Source of the DNA: Clostridiales bacterium
GTDB lineage: Bacteria > Bacillota > Clostridia > Oscillospirales > Oscillospiraceae
Assembly: GCA_004558115.1 (NCBI GenBank)
Contig: SFDT01000035.1
Coordinates: 1-20,846 of the forward strand
Length of the DNA stretch: 20,846 nucleotides
Reading direction: 5' to 3'
In this document: one piece after another, positions 7,439 through 14,809 of the stretch
How positions within the stretch are numbered: position 1 is the stretch's first letter
How the letters are laid out: every line of letters starts with the position of its first letter
Notes under the pieces: model-generated
The model's database searches: none
Told to the model about the DNA's origin: nothing
The model's input: only the letters and a program-made list of their open reading frames with translations
Position numbers and translations under genes: made by a program

Positions 7439-7924
7439 ATGTCTCATATCCGGGAAAGTACATTGACGGCATATCTTGTGGAAGACCAGGCACGGTTTTA
7501 CCGTTTGGCGTACAGCTATCTGCATAACAGGGAAGAGGCTTTGGACGCGGTACAGACCGCCGTCTGCAAAGCACTGGAAAAACAGGATGGGCTGCGGGAC
7601 GCCGGCGCCATACGGACCTGGTTTACCCGCATTCTGGTCAACGCGTGCATGGACCAGCTGCGGCAGCGCAAACGGGTGACGCTGGTGCCGCCGGAGGCGC
7701 TGGACGCCGGCAGCTATGAAGACCCGCTGCCGGAGGACGGCTCCCTGGCCCGCCGGGTGGACGCCCTGCCGCCGGAGGTGGCTACCATTGTGAAGCTGCG
7801 GTTTTACGAGGACCTGTCTTTGAAGGAGATCAGCCAGATCGTGGACTGCCCGCTAAGCACTGTGAAGACCCGACTATACACCGGCTTGAAAAAGCTGCGT
7901 ATCGCTGTGGAAGGAGGAGTATGA
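7439..7924 (+). CDS. ECF RNA polymerase sigma factor (SigV/ECF30-like)
   Basis: A 161-aa sigma-70 family protein. Region 2 (about 15-80) contains FYRLAYSYLHNREEALDAVQ and AIRTWFTRILVNACMDQLR. Region 4 (about 103-155) contains LPPEVATIVKLRFYEDLSLKEI and the helix-turn-helix PLSTVKTRLYTGLKKLR. Regions 1 and 3 are absent, as in ECF sigmas. ATG 7439 follows AAAGGA by about 9 nt. The stop overlaps (ATGA) the start of an RsiV-like anti-sigma gene, so the two are coupled. It presumably directs RNA polymerase to AAC/CGTC promoters, including the one upstream, in response to an envelope signal. The ECF30 subgroup is an inference from the partner. Confidence 0.92.
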   Translation: MSHIRESTLTAYLVEDQARFYRLAYSYLHNREEALDAVQTAVCKALEKQDGLRDAGAIRTWFTRILVNACMDQLRQRKRVTLVPPEALDAGSYEDPLPEDGSLARRVDALPPEVATIVKLRFYEDLSLKEISQIVDCPLSTVKTRLYTGLKKLRIAVEGGV

Positions 7925-8751
7925 TGAAAGAGTTCAAGGAAGCAAGAGAGAATTATGAGTCCATCCCCATTCCGGAGGAGCTGGGCCAGCGGGTCCGGGC
8001 GGGCATCCGCCAGGGCCGGAAAAACCGCCGCAGCCGCTATGTGCGGCGGACCCTGGGCACCGCGGCCGCCTGCTTCGCGGTGGTGTTCGGCGCGCTGAAC
8101 CTCAGCCCCGCCGTGGCGGCCGCCGCCGCTGATGTGCCGGTGCTGGGCGGCCTTTTCCAGGTGCTGACAGTCCGCGATTTCACGGACGCCGACAGTGACC
8201 GCACCGTGGAGGTGGAGCAGCCCGCCGTCACCGGCAGCGACTATGCCGATGCGGTCAGTGCCCGCATCCGGGAAAAGGTGGATGAAAAAATCGCCGAGGG
8301 CGAGCAGATCATCGCGGATTACAAGGAGGCCTACTTTGCCACCGGCGGTACGGAGGAAGACTGGGCGAAGCATGACAACAAGGTCACAGTGACCTACGAC
8401 ATCAAATCCCAGACGGATACCACCGTTTCCTTCGTGGTCAGCAGCGCCGTCAGCATTGCCAGCGCCTATCAGGAGCAGACTTATTACAATCTGGACCTGG
8501 CCGCGGGCAGGGAGCTGACCCTTCAGGACCTGCTGGGGGCTGACTGGGTGAAGATCTGCAACGACGCCATCCGCGCCCAGATGGCGGCGGAGGAACCCAC
8601 TGTGTACTTTGACGAAAGCGCGGGCGGCTTTGCCACTGTGGACGAGACCACCAGCTTTTATATCAATGAAAGCGGAAACCCTGTGGTGGTATTCCCGCCC
8701 TACACCGTGGCCATCGGCGCCATGGGCTCCGTGGAGTTTGAGATCGTTTGA
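7921..8751 (+). CDS. RsiV-like anti-sigma factor (DUF3298/DUF4163-type)
   Basis: A 276-aa membrane protein. A charged cytoplasmic N-terminus of about 42 residues, probably the sigma-binding part, is followed by one transmembrane segment (about 44-64) and Ala-rich residues. The rest is an extracytoplasmic domain with the RsiV-like features YYNLDLAAGRELTLQDLLG and FYINESGNPVVVFPPYTVA near the C-terminus. RsiV of Bacillus binds lysozyme and is then cleaved by signal peptidase and RasP to free SigV; whether this homologue senses lysozyme is unknown. ATG 7921 lies in an ATGA overlap behind AAGGAGGAG; a second ATG follows at 7924. A strong terminator ends the pair. Confidence 0.85.
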   Translation: MMKEFKEARENYESIPIPEELGQRVRAGIRQGRKNRRSRYVRRTLGTAAACFAVVFGALNLSPAVAAAAADVPVLGGLFQVLTVRDFTDADSDRTVEVEQPAVTGSDYADAVSARIREKVDEKIAEGEQIIADYKEAYFATGGTEEDWAKHDNKVTVTYDIKSQTDTTVSFVVSSAVSIASAYQEQTYYNLDLAAGRELTLQDLLGADWVKICNDAIRAQMAAEEPTVYFDESAGGFATVDETTSFYINESGNPVVVFPPYTVAIGAMGSVEFEIV

Positions 8752-8761
8752 CAAGAGAAAG

Positions 8762-8788
8762 ACGCCGCCCGACAGGGCGGCGTTTTTC
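8762..8788 (+). terminator. Rho-independent terminator of the sigma/anti-sigma operon
   Basis: ACGCCGCCC (8762-8770), loop GACA, GGGCGGCGT (8775-8783), then TTTTTC. A perfect 9-bp GC-rich stem 10 nt after the stop. Confidence 0.93.
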
Positions 8789-8803
8789 GTTGGGAGGGAC
8801 CCG

Positions 8804-8832
8804 TTGCAAACGGAGCGGAGGGGGTGTATGAT
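8804..8832 (+). promoter_or_regulatory. SigmaA-type promoter of cysK
   Basis: TTGCAA (8804-8809), 17-bp spacer, TATGAT (8827-8832). The leader of about 25 nt contains only the GGAGG site, so no riboswitch or T-box fits. Confidence 0.75.
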
Positions 8833-8865
8833 AGTCCCAATCTGAAATCATGGAGGGACTCTGCT

Positions 8866-9795
8866 ATGAATATTGCCCACAGCATCACAGACCTCATCGG
8901 CCATACGCCGCTGCTGGAGCTGGAGCGGTACGGGGAGGCCCATGGCTTGCCCGCCGCCATCCTCGCCAAGCTGGAGCGGGCGAACCCCGCCGGCAGCGCC
9001 AAGGACCGTGTGGCGGCCCATATGATCGCCTGCGCCGAGGCGGAGGGACGCCTTTCCCCCGGCGGTACGATTATTGAGCCCACCTCCGGCAATACCGGCA
9101 TCGGCCTGGCCGCTGTCGGCGCCGCCAAGGGCTATCGGGTCATTCTCACCATGCCGGATACCATGAGTGTGGAGCGGCGGAACCTGATCGCCGCCTATGG
9201 CGCCCAGATCGTGCTGACCCCCGGGGCGGAGGGGATGTCCGGCGCCGTGGCCAAGGCGGAGGAACTGCAAAAGGAGATCCCCGGCAGCATCATTGCCGGA
9301 CAGTTTGAAAACCCCGCCAACCCCGCGGCCCATGAGGCCACCACCGGCCCGGAGATCTGGGCGGATACCGATGGAAAGGTGGATATCTTCGTGGCTGGCG
9401 CCGGCACCGGCGGGACCCTCACCGGTACCGGCCGGTATCTGAAGGCGCAAAACCCGGCCATACAGGTGGTGGCGGTAGAGCCGGCCTCCTCGCCGCTGTT
9501 GACCAAGGGCCACGCAGGGCCCCACGGTCTCCAGGGCATCGGCGCCAATTTCATCCCCGCCAACCTGGACCGCTCCGTGTTGGATGAGATCATCCCCGTG
9601 ACGGACGAGGACGCCTACGCCGCCGGCCGGGAGTTGGCCCGGCGGGAGGGCATTCTGGTGGGCATCACCTCCGGCGCCGCCGTGTGGGCGGCGGCAGAGC
9701 TTGCCCGGCGTCCGGAAAACCGGGGCAAGGTCATTGTGGCCCTGCTGCCGGACAGCGGCGAGCGGTATCTCTCCACGCCCATGTTCCGGGATTGA
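8866..9795 (+). CDS. cysK: Cysteine synthase (O-acetylserine sulfhydrylase)
   Basis: A 309-aa PLP enzyme that joins O-acetylserine and sulfide to give cysteine, in the cytoplasm. The PLP lysine is K46 in NPAGSAKDRVA. The substrate loop TSGNTGIGLA (from about 73), the SVERRNLIAAYGA segment, the PLP-phosphate loop GAGTGGTLTGTGRYL and the C-terminal ITSGAAVWAA and LPDSGERYLST are all typical of CysK. ATG 8866 has GGAGG 9 nt upstream; the open frame extends upstream into the promoter and should not be used. It has its own promoter and a very stable terminator, so it is monocistronic, convergent with gdhA. The length matches the family. Confidence 0.96.
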   Translation: MNIAHSITDLIGHTPLLELERYGEAHGLPAAILAKLERANPAGSAKDRVAAHMIACAEAEGRLSPGGTIIEPTSGNTGIGLAAVGAAKGYRVILTMPDTMSVERRNLIAAYGAQIVLTPGAEGMSGAVAKAEELQKEIPGSIIAGQFENPANPAAHEATTGPEIWADTDGKVDIFVAGAGTGGTLTGTGRYLKAQNPAIQVVAVEPASSPLLTKGHAGPHGLQGIGANFIPANLDRSVLDEIIPVTDEDAYAAGRELARREGILVGITSGAAVWAAAELARRPENRGKVIVALLPDSGERYLSTPMFRD

Positions 9796-9804
9796 CGAAA
9801 AAGA

Positions 9805-9850
9805 CCAGGACGCGGAACCGAGACCGGTTCCGCGTCCTGGCTTTCTTTTC
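9805..9850. terminator. Bidirectional terminator between cysK and gdhA
   Basis: CCAGGACGCGGAACC (9805-9819) pairs perfectly with 9826-9840 around a 6-nt loop. A T-rich run follows on the + strand and GAAAAAGA precedes it, giving a U-run on the - strand. It can end both convergent genes. Confidence 0.92.
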
Positions 9851-9886
9851 AAAGCGGGGGATAGAGAACTTATACTAAGTGCGCGG

Positions 9887-9917
9887 GATTTCAAATTAAA
9901 GTTTTTAATTTGAAATC
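9887..9917. repeat. Perfect 14-bp AT-rich inverted repeat after gdhA
   Basis: GATTTCAAATTAAA (9887-9900), GTT, and its exact reverse complement (9904-9917). It begins 4 nt beyond the gdhA stop. There is no GC core or U-tract, so it is not a standard terminator. It may protect the gdhA mRNA 3' end or be a remnant of a small element. Confidence 0.9.
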
Positions 9918-9921
9918 AGTA

Positions 9922-11271
9922 TTACACAATACCCTGGGCCAGCATGGCGTCCACGACCTTCTTGAAGCCGGCGATGTTGGCGCCCACTACCAGGTCGCCC
10001 TCCACGCCGCACTCCACGGAGGCGTCGTAGGCGTTGTGGAAGATGTTGGCCATGATCTCCTGGAGCTTGGCGTCCACTTCCTGGAAGGTCCAGGAGTAGC
10101 GCATGCTGTTCTGGCTCATCTCCAGCGCGCTGGTGGCCACGCCGCCGGCGTTGGCAGCCTTGGCGGGAGCAAACAGCAAGCCGGCGTCCTGGAACACATG
10201 GATGGCCTCGGGGCGGGAGGGCATGTTGGCGCCTTCCGCCACGGCGATGGCGCCGTTTTCCACGATGGTCTTGGCGATGTCGCCGTCGATCTCATTCTGG
10301 GTGGCGCAGGGCAGGGCGATGTCGCAGGGAATGGTCCAAATGCCCCGGAAGCCATCGGTGTAGGTGCTGCCGGGCACCCGGTCGGCGTACTCCTTGATAC
10401 GGCCCCGGTGGCCCAGCTTGATGTCCTTCACCACATCCAGGTCGATACCGTTGGGGTCGTGGATATAGCCGTTGGAGTCGCTCATGGCCACCACCTTGGC
10501 GCCCAGCTCTGTCGCCTTCTGGCAGGCGAAAATGGCCACGTTGCCGCTGCCGGAGATGACGACGGTCTTGCCGGCGAAGCTGTCATTGCGCATGCACTTG
10601 AGCATTTCCTGGGTCAGGTAGCAAAGGCCGAAGCCGGTGGCCTCGGTGCGGGCCAGGGAGCCGCCGTAGGTCAGGCCCTTGCCGGTGAGGATGCCGGCCT
10701 CGTGGGCGTCGCGGATGCGGCGGTACTGGCCGAACAGGTAGCCGATCTCACGGCCGCCCACGCCGATATCGCCGGCGGGAACGTCCACGAACTGGCCGAT
10801 GTGACGGGACAGCTCCGTCATGAAGCTCTGGCAGAAGCGCATGACCTCGGCGTCGCTCTTGCCCTTGGGGTCGAAGTCGCTGCCGCCCTTGGCGCCGCCG
10901 ATAGGCAGGCCGGTGAGGCTGTTTTTCAGGATCTGTTCAAAGCCCAGGAACTTCAGAATGGACAGGTTCACAGTGGGATGGAAGCGCAGGCCGCCCTTGT
11001 AAGGACCGATGGCGGAGTTGAACTGGACACGGTAGCCGCGGTTCACCTGGACATGCCCCTCATCGTCCACCCAGGGCACGCGGAAGGTCACCACGCGCTC
11101 CGGCTCCACAAAGGATTCAATGACACCGTTGGCCTCGTACTCGGGATGCTTATCCACGATCAGGTCCAAGCTCTCCAGAACCTCCAGAACGGCCTGGTGG
11201 AACTCCTTCTGATCGGGATCGCGGGTGACGACCTGGGAATAGACCCGCTGCAGGTACTCACTTTTCAACAT
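9922..11271 (-). CDS. gdhA: NADP-type glutamate dehydrogenase
   Basis: A 449-aa enzyme that reversibly aminates 2-oxoglutarate to glutamate, in the cytoplasm as a hexamer. Family segments are clear: GPYKGGLRFHPTVN, LPIGGAKGGSDFDPKGKSD with the catalytic lysine region, DVPAGDIGVGGREI and the Rossmann motif ISGSGNVAIFA. The C-terminal NAMLAQGIV is usual for the 450-aa hexameric class. The specificity for NADP is inferred from class. ATG 11271 is preferred, with GAGGGG about 9 nt upstream; an in-frame TTG lies at 11277, only 3 nt from that site. It is monocistronic with its own promoter. In gut anaerobes this enzyme is a main ammonium-assimilation or amino-acid-catabolism step. Confidence 0.97.
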   Translation of the reverse strand: MLKSEYLQRVYSQVVTRDPDQKEFHQAVLEVLESLDLIVDKHPEYEANGVIESFVEPERVVTFRVPWVDDEGHVQVNRGYRVQFNSAIGPYKGGLRFHPTVNLSILKFLGFEQILKNSLTGLPIGGAKGGSDFDPKGKSDAEVMRFCQSFMTELSRHIGQFVDVPAGDIGVGGREIGYLFGQYRRIRDAHEAGILTGKGLTYGGSLARTEATGFGLCYLTQEMLKCMRNDSFAGKTVVISGSGNVAIFACQKATELGAKVVAMSDSNGYIHDPNGIDLDVVKDIKLGHRGRIKEYADRVPGSTYTDGFRGIWTIPCDIALPCATQNEIDGDIAKTIVENGAIAVAEGANMPSRPEAIHVFQDAGLLFAPAKAANAGGVATSALEMSQNSMRYSWTFQEVDAKLQEIMANIFHNAYDASVECGVEGDLVVGANIAGFKKVVDAMLAQGIV

Positions 11272-11292
11272 ACACAATTGCCCCTCTTTTTC

Positions 11293-11308
11293 GCACGGTT
11301 TAACGTGC
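11293..11308 (-). promoter_or_regulatory. Small dyad in the gdhA leader
   Basis: GCACG (11293-11297), 6 nt, CGTGC (11304-11308). It lies between the promoter and the ribosome binding site of gdhA and could be a leader hairpin or an operator. Confidence 0.4.
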
Positions 11309-11323
11309 TAAATTTACACCCTT

Positions 11324-11353
11324 AGAATAGCGGATAATGGGTATTTTGCACAA
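11324..11353 (-). promoter_or_regulatory. Probable gdhA promoter
   Basis: On the minus strand, TTGTGC (11353-11348) and TATTCT (11329-11324) are 18 bp apart. The match is moderate. Confidence 0.5.
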
Positions 11354-11416
11354 GATTGAAAATCCCTAAAATCAAAAACCCAAATACAAACGTTTTCCTG
11401 CATTTTTTACAAAATA

Positions 11417-11454
11417 ACAGGCACCCATATCTGCTTACGGACATGGATGCCTGT
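11417..11454 (-). terminator. Probable terminator of the TIGR04255 gene
   Basis: ACAGGCACCCAT (11417-11428) and ATGGATGCCTGT (11443-11454) pair at 11 of 12 positions, with a T-rich tract following on the minus strand. It lies 24 nt beyond the stop of the gene ending at 11478. Confidence 0.65.
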
Positions 11455-11477
11455 ATTTGTTTTTCTGGAAAAAACGC

Positions 11478-12272
11478 TCAAATGGGGTCCATGGCGGTGC
11501 GGAGCCGGTCCGTGACAGCACCCTCGAAGATGCGGGTGGCGTGGCCGTGAAGGGTCTCCAGACCTGCGGCGGACAGCGTGCAGGGCACATTGCCGCCCAT
11601 GGACAGGTCCATGTCGAAAACGAACTTGACCTCCGGGTCCTGGGGCGCGCTCTGGGCGCTGTTTTTCACCCGGCCGGGACCGGCGTGGATCTTGGCCCGG
11701 CAGCTGGAATCCAGCTGGAACAGCAGGTCACTGGCGCAGTTGAGGAAATTTTCCTCGATCACATCCGGCTCATACAAGGGGCCGGCATAAGCGGGCGCGA
11801 TGAGGTCAGACCATTTGGCGCCTTCAATGCCCAGCTTGGACCGGGAGAAAATATTTACGTACCGAAGGCCCACCCGCTGGAAGTAGGCGGGCTTGTACAG
11901 CTTGATGAATGCCGCCAGGGGCTTGTCCAGGTGGCGGGCAAAATCCTCCCAGCCGGTGTAATGGAGAGTGGACAGGGCGATAAAGTCCTTGGTCAGGTTC
12001 AGCTTCCACTGGTTGTCAGCGGAGAGAAAATGATAGTTGATGACAGGAGGCTGCTGCTCCACCTTGGGGGCACCGCCGCTGACCAACGTGATCTTGGGAG
12101 GCGTCACATCCTGCCGGCGGGCATAGTTGGGAAACTCCGCCCGGATGGCCTCCTGGAAATCGGCAGGCTCCACGGTGTTGATGGTGAGAATGGTGGGGAA
12201 ACGCAGCTGGCAAATGACCTCATGGGCCGGGGCGTTGCGGTACTGCGTGCGGGGACGACCGGAAAACAGCAT
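11478..12272 (-). CDS. TIGR04255-family protein
   Basis: A 264-aa soluble protein without signal peptide or membrane segment. It resembles the TIGR04255 family: an N-terminal Y-NAPAHEVICQLRF segment, the central LTKDFIALSTLHYTGWEDF, and RVGLRYVNIFSR near the middle. The family is widespread and scattered, with no established function. ATG 12272 has AAAAGGAG 8 nt upstream. Its own promoter sits between it and the SleB-like gene, so it is probably transcribed independently as well as by read-through. The local composition matches the neighbours, with no sign of recent transfer. Family assignment is from recalled motifs only. Confidence 0.8.
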   Translation of the reverse strand: MLFSGRPRTQYRNAPAHEVICQLRFPTILTINTVEPADFQEAIRAEFPNYARRQDVTPPKITLVSGGAPKVEQQPPVINYHFLSADNQWKLNLTKDFIALSTLHYTGWEDFARHLDKPLAAFIKLYKPAYFQRVGLRYVNIFSRSKLGIEGAKWSDLIAPAYAGPLYEPDVIEENFLNCASDLLFQLDSSCRAKIHAGPGRVKNSAQSAPQDPEVKFVFDMDLSMGGNVPCTLSAAGLETLHGHATRIFEGAVTDRLRTAMDPI

Positions 12273-12303
12273 GTGGCATGCTCCTTTTCAACTTGATGCC
12301 CCT

Positions 12304-12332
12304 ATTGTAGTCCCGCGGCCCGGAAAAGTCAA
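12304..12332 (-). promoter_or_regulatory. SigmaA-type promoter for the TIGR04255 gene
   Basis: On the minus strand, TTGACT (12332-12327), 17 bp, TACAAT (12309-12304). It starts 1 nt after the stop codon of the SleB-like gene. Confidence 0.75.
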
Positions 12333-12333
12333 T

Positions 12334-13116
12334 TCACAGGTAAAAGTGGTGGCAGCCGATGGTCTGGGCATAGGTGCGGTTGGCGTTGATCCACACGCCT
12401 TGAGACAGGGCGGGGGCGTAGAAGTACAGGGCATCGCCGATGACCGTTTCCCCGTCCAGGGCCCGGCGGGCGGCCTCCACGGATTGGGCCGTGGGTGTGT
12501 CGTACACGGTGCCGTTTTTCACCGGCTCGAACTGAATGCCGTCCACCCGGTCAAAGATAACGCCGGGAATGGTATCCGGAAAGTCCGGACTTTCCACCCG
12601 GTTCAGCACCACATTGCCCACGGCGATCTGGCCGTGCAGGCTTTCACCCCGGCTCTCGGCGCTGATGATGCGGCTGAGCCAGTACAGGTCGGCGGCGTCG
12701 TGGCTGGCATCCCGGGAGGTGACGGCGGCGCCTCCCAGCCAGGGGTCCCAGGCGGCGCTGCCGCCCAGCAGGTTCATGGTCAGCCGCAGAGGCACATAGG
12801 TCCGGCCGCTTTGTACGTATACCTGGCCGTCGTAGGTCTGTCCGTTCACGGTGACGGTATTCTCCTCCGGGTCCGCCGTAAGACGCACATCGTTTGAGAT
12901 AGCCACGGCTTCCTTTTCGGCGCTGTCCCACCACACGGACCAGCCCCCCAGGGTGTCCAGCAGAGTCCGCAGGGGGATGTAGGTGACGCCGCTTTCCAGT
13001 GTGCCCCGCACCGTCAGCAGCTGGCCGTCCACCTGGACAGGTACCGTCCGGGCGGCCCGGGCGGGCAGCACCAGCAGCGCGGCAGCTAAAAGACCGCATA
13101 AAATTCCTCGTTTCAA
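12334..13116 (-). CDS. Secreted SleB-like cell wall hydrolase with copper-amine-oxidase-like domain
   Basis: A 260-aa exported protein. The TTG start at 13116 is chosen because it is preceded by AAAGGA and opens directly into a signal peptide (about 1-21, ending LPARA-A); the longer frame would add 24 poor residues. Residues about 24-135 have two copies of the copper amine oxidase N-like motif (VTYIPLRTLLDTLGG and RTYVPLRLTMNLLGG), a wall- or surface-binding domain. The rest is a hydrolase_2/SleB-type domain with the catalytic glutamate in IISAESRGE, then VGNVVLNRV and a family-typical end. SleB enzymes cleave spore cortex or cell-wall peptidoglycan. A role in sporulation or cell-wall turnover is inferred; no sporulation promoter was recognised. 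Confidence 0.9.
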   Translation of the reverse strand: MKRGILCGLLAAALLVLPARAARTVPVQVDGQLLTVRGTLESGVTYIPLRTLLDTLGGWSVWWDSAEKEAVAISNDVRLTADPEENTVTVNGQTYDGQVYVQSGRTYVPLRLTMNLLGGSAAWDPWLGGAAVTSRDASHDAADLYWLSRIISAESRGESLHGQIAVGNVVLNRVESPDFPDTIPGVIFDRVDGIQFEPVKNGTVYDTPTAQSVEAARRALDGETVIGDALYFYAPALSQGVWINANRTYAQTIGCHHFYL

Positions 13117-13153
13117 GGGTGATCTTCCTTTCTGTGGTGTTTTCTGCAAAAAA

Positions 13154-13181
13154 TGATACAGGAAGCCAGGGGAAGGAACAA
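13154..13181 (-). promoter_or_regulatory. Weak candidate promoter for the SleB-like gene
   Basis: On the minus strand, TTGTTC (13181-13176), 16 bp, TATCAT (13159-13154). The -10 is good and the -35 poor. Confidence 0.35.
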
Positions 13182-13222
13182 CCCTCAAAACCTGGGTGAA
13201 CCCCCAGTTTTTTCATGGCCCC

Positions 13223-13281
13223 TTGACAATATCGTAAAACGATATTATATTGGATACAAGATGATATCGTGCTTCGATATT
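13223..13281 (+). promoter_or_regulatory. Promoter with two PadR operator boxes
   Basis: TTGACA (13223-13228), 17-bp spacer, TATATT (13246-13251). Box 1, AATATCGT-AAA-ACGATATT (13228-13246), fills the spacer and is a perfect dyad. Box 2, GATATCGT-GCT-TCGATATT (13263-13281), lies just past the start point and ends at the ribosome binding site. The box centres are 35 bp apart. This indicates autorepression by the PadR protein. Confidence 0.85.
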
Positions 13282-13293
13282 GGAGGAGAGACC

Positions 13294-13611
13294 ATGGCGC
13301 GGGAACCGCTGAAAGTCCTGACGGAGAGTATGTTTTACGTCCTGCTGAGCCTGCTTCGGCAGGAGCGGTGCGGCACGGAGATCGTGCAGTTCGTGGATGA
13401 CACCACGGCGGGCCGGGTGCCCCTGGGGCCCGGGACGCTGTACACCATTTTGGCAAAATTTCAGGAGGAGGGCCTGATCCGGGAGACGGCGGTGGAGGGG
13501 CGGAAGCGGACCTACGCCATCACGGATCGGGGCCGGGCGCTGTTCCGGCAGGAGTTGAGCCGCCTGAAGCTATGCGTCGCCGACGGCGACAGGGAGGAGG
13601 ACAGGGTATGA
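13294..13611 (+). CDS. PadR-family transcriptional regulator
   Basis: A 105-aa winged-helix repressor. The helical segment (about 8-50, with LTESMFYVLLSLL and GTEIVQFVDD) and the wing LGPGTLYTILAKFQEEGLI followed by GRKRTYAITDRG are PadR hallmarks. It is a short PadR with no long C-terminal domain. ATG 13294 follows GGAGGAG by 5 nt; the frame opens earlier but across the operator. The stop overlaps (ATGA) the DUF2812 gene. PadR proteins in such pairs usually repress their own operon and are relieved by an unknown envelope or drug signal. Confidence 0.93.
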   Translation: MAREPLKVLTESMFYVLLSLLRQERCGTEIVQFVDDTTAGRVPLGPGTLYTILAKFQEEGLIRETAVEGRKRTYAITDRGRALFRQELSRLKLCVADGDREEDRV

Positions 13612-14720
13612 AAGACCGGAAACGGACCCTGCGGCCACTGGAGCTGTGGAATCCCGGGGCCATCGAGAAGTGGCTGGAGGATGAGGCCGCCAAGGGCTGG
13701 CGGCTGGAGGATTGCGGCCGGGTGCTGGCCACCTTCCGGGCCATGGAGCCGGGAATATACCGGGTGCGGCTCCGGCCCCAGCGGCCGGAAACGCCGGAGG
13801 CCCGCCGGGAGCGGGGCGAGACCTGCCGGGAGATGGGCTGGGACTGCACTGCCGTCATCACCGGCGACGACGATTATGACTGCGAGGTATTTTACTGCGG
13901 CGACCCATCGGCTCCGGAGCTGGACACCGACCCGGTGGCCCGGAGCTGGGCCTGGGAAAAGCCCCTGCGCCGCAGCTGGCGGACGGCCTGGGTGGTGCTG
14001 GGGCTTCTGGCGGCATTGCTGGCGGCGCTGCTGCTGGGTGCTCCCCGGCCGGCGCTGGACTTCCTGCTGAATGAAAACCTGTCCTGGCTGCTGTGGCTGT
14101 GTTTCCTGGGCGTGGTGATGCTCCGGCGGTTGTGGTATCTCAGGCGGATGCGGCGGCAGCTGGCGGCGGGTCTGGCGCCCGACCCGGGGAATTGGCGGCG
14201 GGACCGCCGGTGGCAGCAGACTGTTGTTGTCCTGTTTCTGGTGTGCTGGATGCTGCCGCTGGTCGGCGGTATGCTTCCCCTCTGGGAGGCGGAGCCGGAT
14301 ATCGCCGGCCTGCCCTTCACCGCCCCAGCGGACCTGTTGGAGGGCACGGACAGATCCTACTGGGAATTTGAAACGGACCACTACGTTTGCCGGAGCACGC
14401 CCCTGGCTCCGGCCCGCTTCGGTATCCAGTACCGGGGCCAACAGGGTGAGTACGTCCGCAACGCCGCCGACCGCCTGCGGTTCGAATTTCTGGCGAAGGC
14501 GCTGTACCGGGAGCGGGAGAAGGCCTTTCGGGAGAATGACCGGCCAGCCGCGGAGACGGCGGTGGAAAACAGCGCCTTTGACCAGGCGGTACTGCTGACC
14601 ACCGGGGAGGAGCGGCTGTTCCTGGCCCGGTCGGGGAAGGTGGTCTATGCGCTGTGGCTGGACTTCCCGGCGGACCTGACGGACAGCATCGCTGCCGCTG
14701 CCGCTGCAATGCGGGAGTAA
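13608..14720 (+). CDS. DUF2812 membrane protein
   Basis: A 370-aa protein of unknown function. The N-terminal 115 residues match DUF2812 in pattern: a start resembling LWNPGAIEKWLEDEAAKGWRL, then FRAMEPGIYRVRL and GDDDYDCEVFYC. Three predicted membrane helices follow, at about 126-145, 158-177 and 204-226. The remaining 140 residues form an unassigned domain, probably outside the membrane. The ATG at 13608 overlaps the PadR stop and has GGAGG upstream; an earlier ATG at 13572 has no site. PadR plus DUF2812 is a common clostridial pair, in which DUF2812 may act as a partner or anti-factor of PadR signalling. The function is unproven. Confidence 0.85.
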   Translation: MKDRKRTLRPLELWNPGAIEKWLEDEAAKGWRLEDCGRVLATFRAMEPGIYRVRLRPQRPETPEARRERGETCREMGWDCTAVITGDDDYDCEVFYCGDPSAPELDTDPVARSWAWEKPLRRSWRTAWVVLGLLAALLAALLLGAPRPALDFLLNENLSWLLWLCFLGVVMLRRLWYLRRMRRQLAAGLAPDPGNWRRDRRWQQTVVVLFLVCWMLPLVGGMLPLWEAEPDIAGLPFTAPADLLEGTDRSYWEFETDHYVCRSTPLAPARFGIQYRGQQGEYVRNAADRLRFEFLAKALYREREKAFRENDRPAAETAVENSAFDQAVLLTTGEERLFLARSGKVVYALWLDFPADLTDSIAAAAAAMRE

Positions 14721-14773
14721 ACAGCCCTGTATGCCTGCCGCCGGAGGAGCTGACCCGTCGGCTCTGGGAACGA

Positions 14774-14805
14774 AAAAAGGAGACAGCAAACACTGTCTCC
14801 TTTTT
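14774..14805. terminator. Bidirectional terminator between the DUF2812 gene and icd
   Basis: AAAAAGGAGACAG (14774-14786), loop CAAACA, CTGTCTCCTTTTT (14793-14805). A-run and T-run flank the stem, so both convergent transcripts can end here. Confidence 0.93.
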
Positions 14806-14809
14806 GATT

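Noticed and set aside
8833..8865. T-box or SAM riboswitch upstream of cysK
   Set aside because: The leader from the predicted promoter is only about 25 nt, too short for either.
9910..11325. 471-residue open frame on the plus strand opposite gdhA
   Set aside because: Antisense to a clearly conserved enzyme; Ala/Gly/His/Leu-rich translation with no motif.
13186..13214. Imperfect hairpin AAAACCTGGG...CCCCAGTTTT with T-run upstream of the PadR promoter
   Set aside because: Terminator-like on the plus strand, but no plus-strand gene ends there and the stem needs a bulge; it may be a relic and was not annotated.
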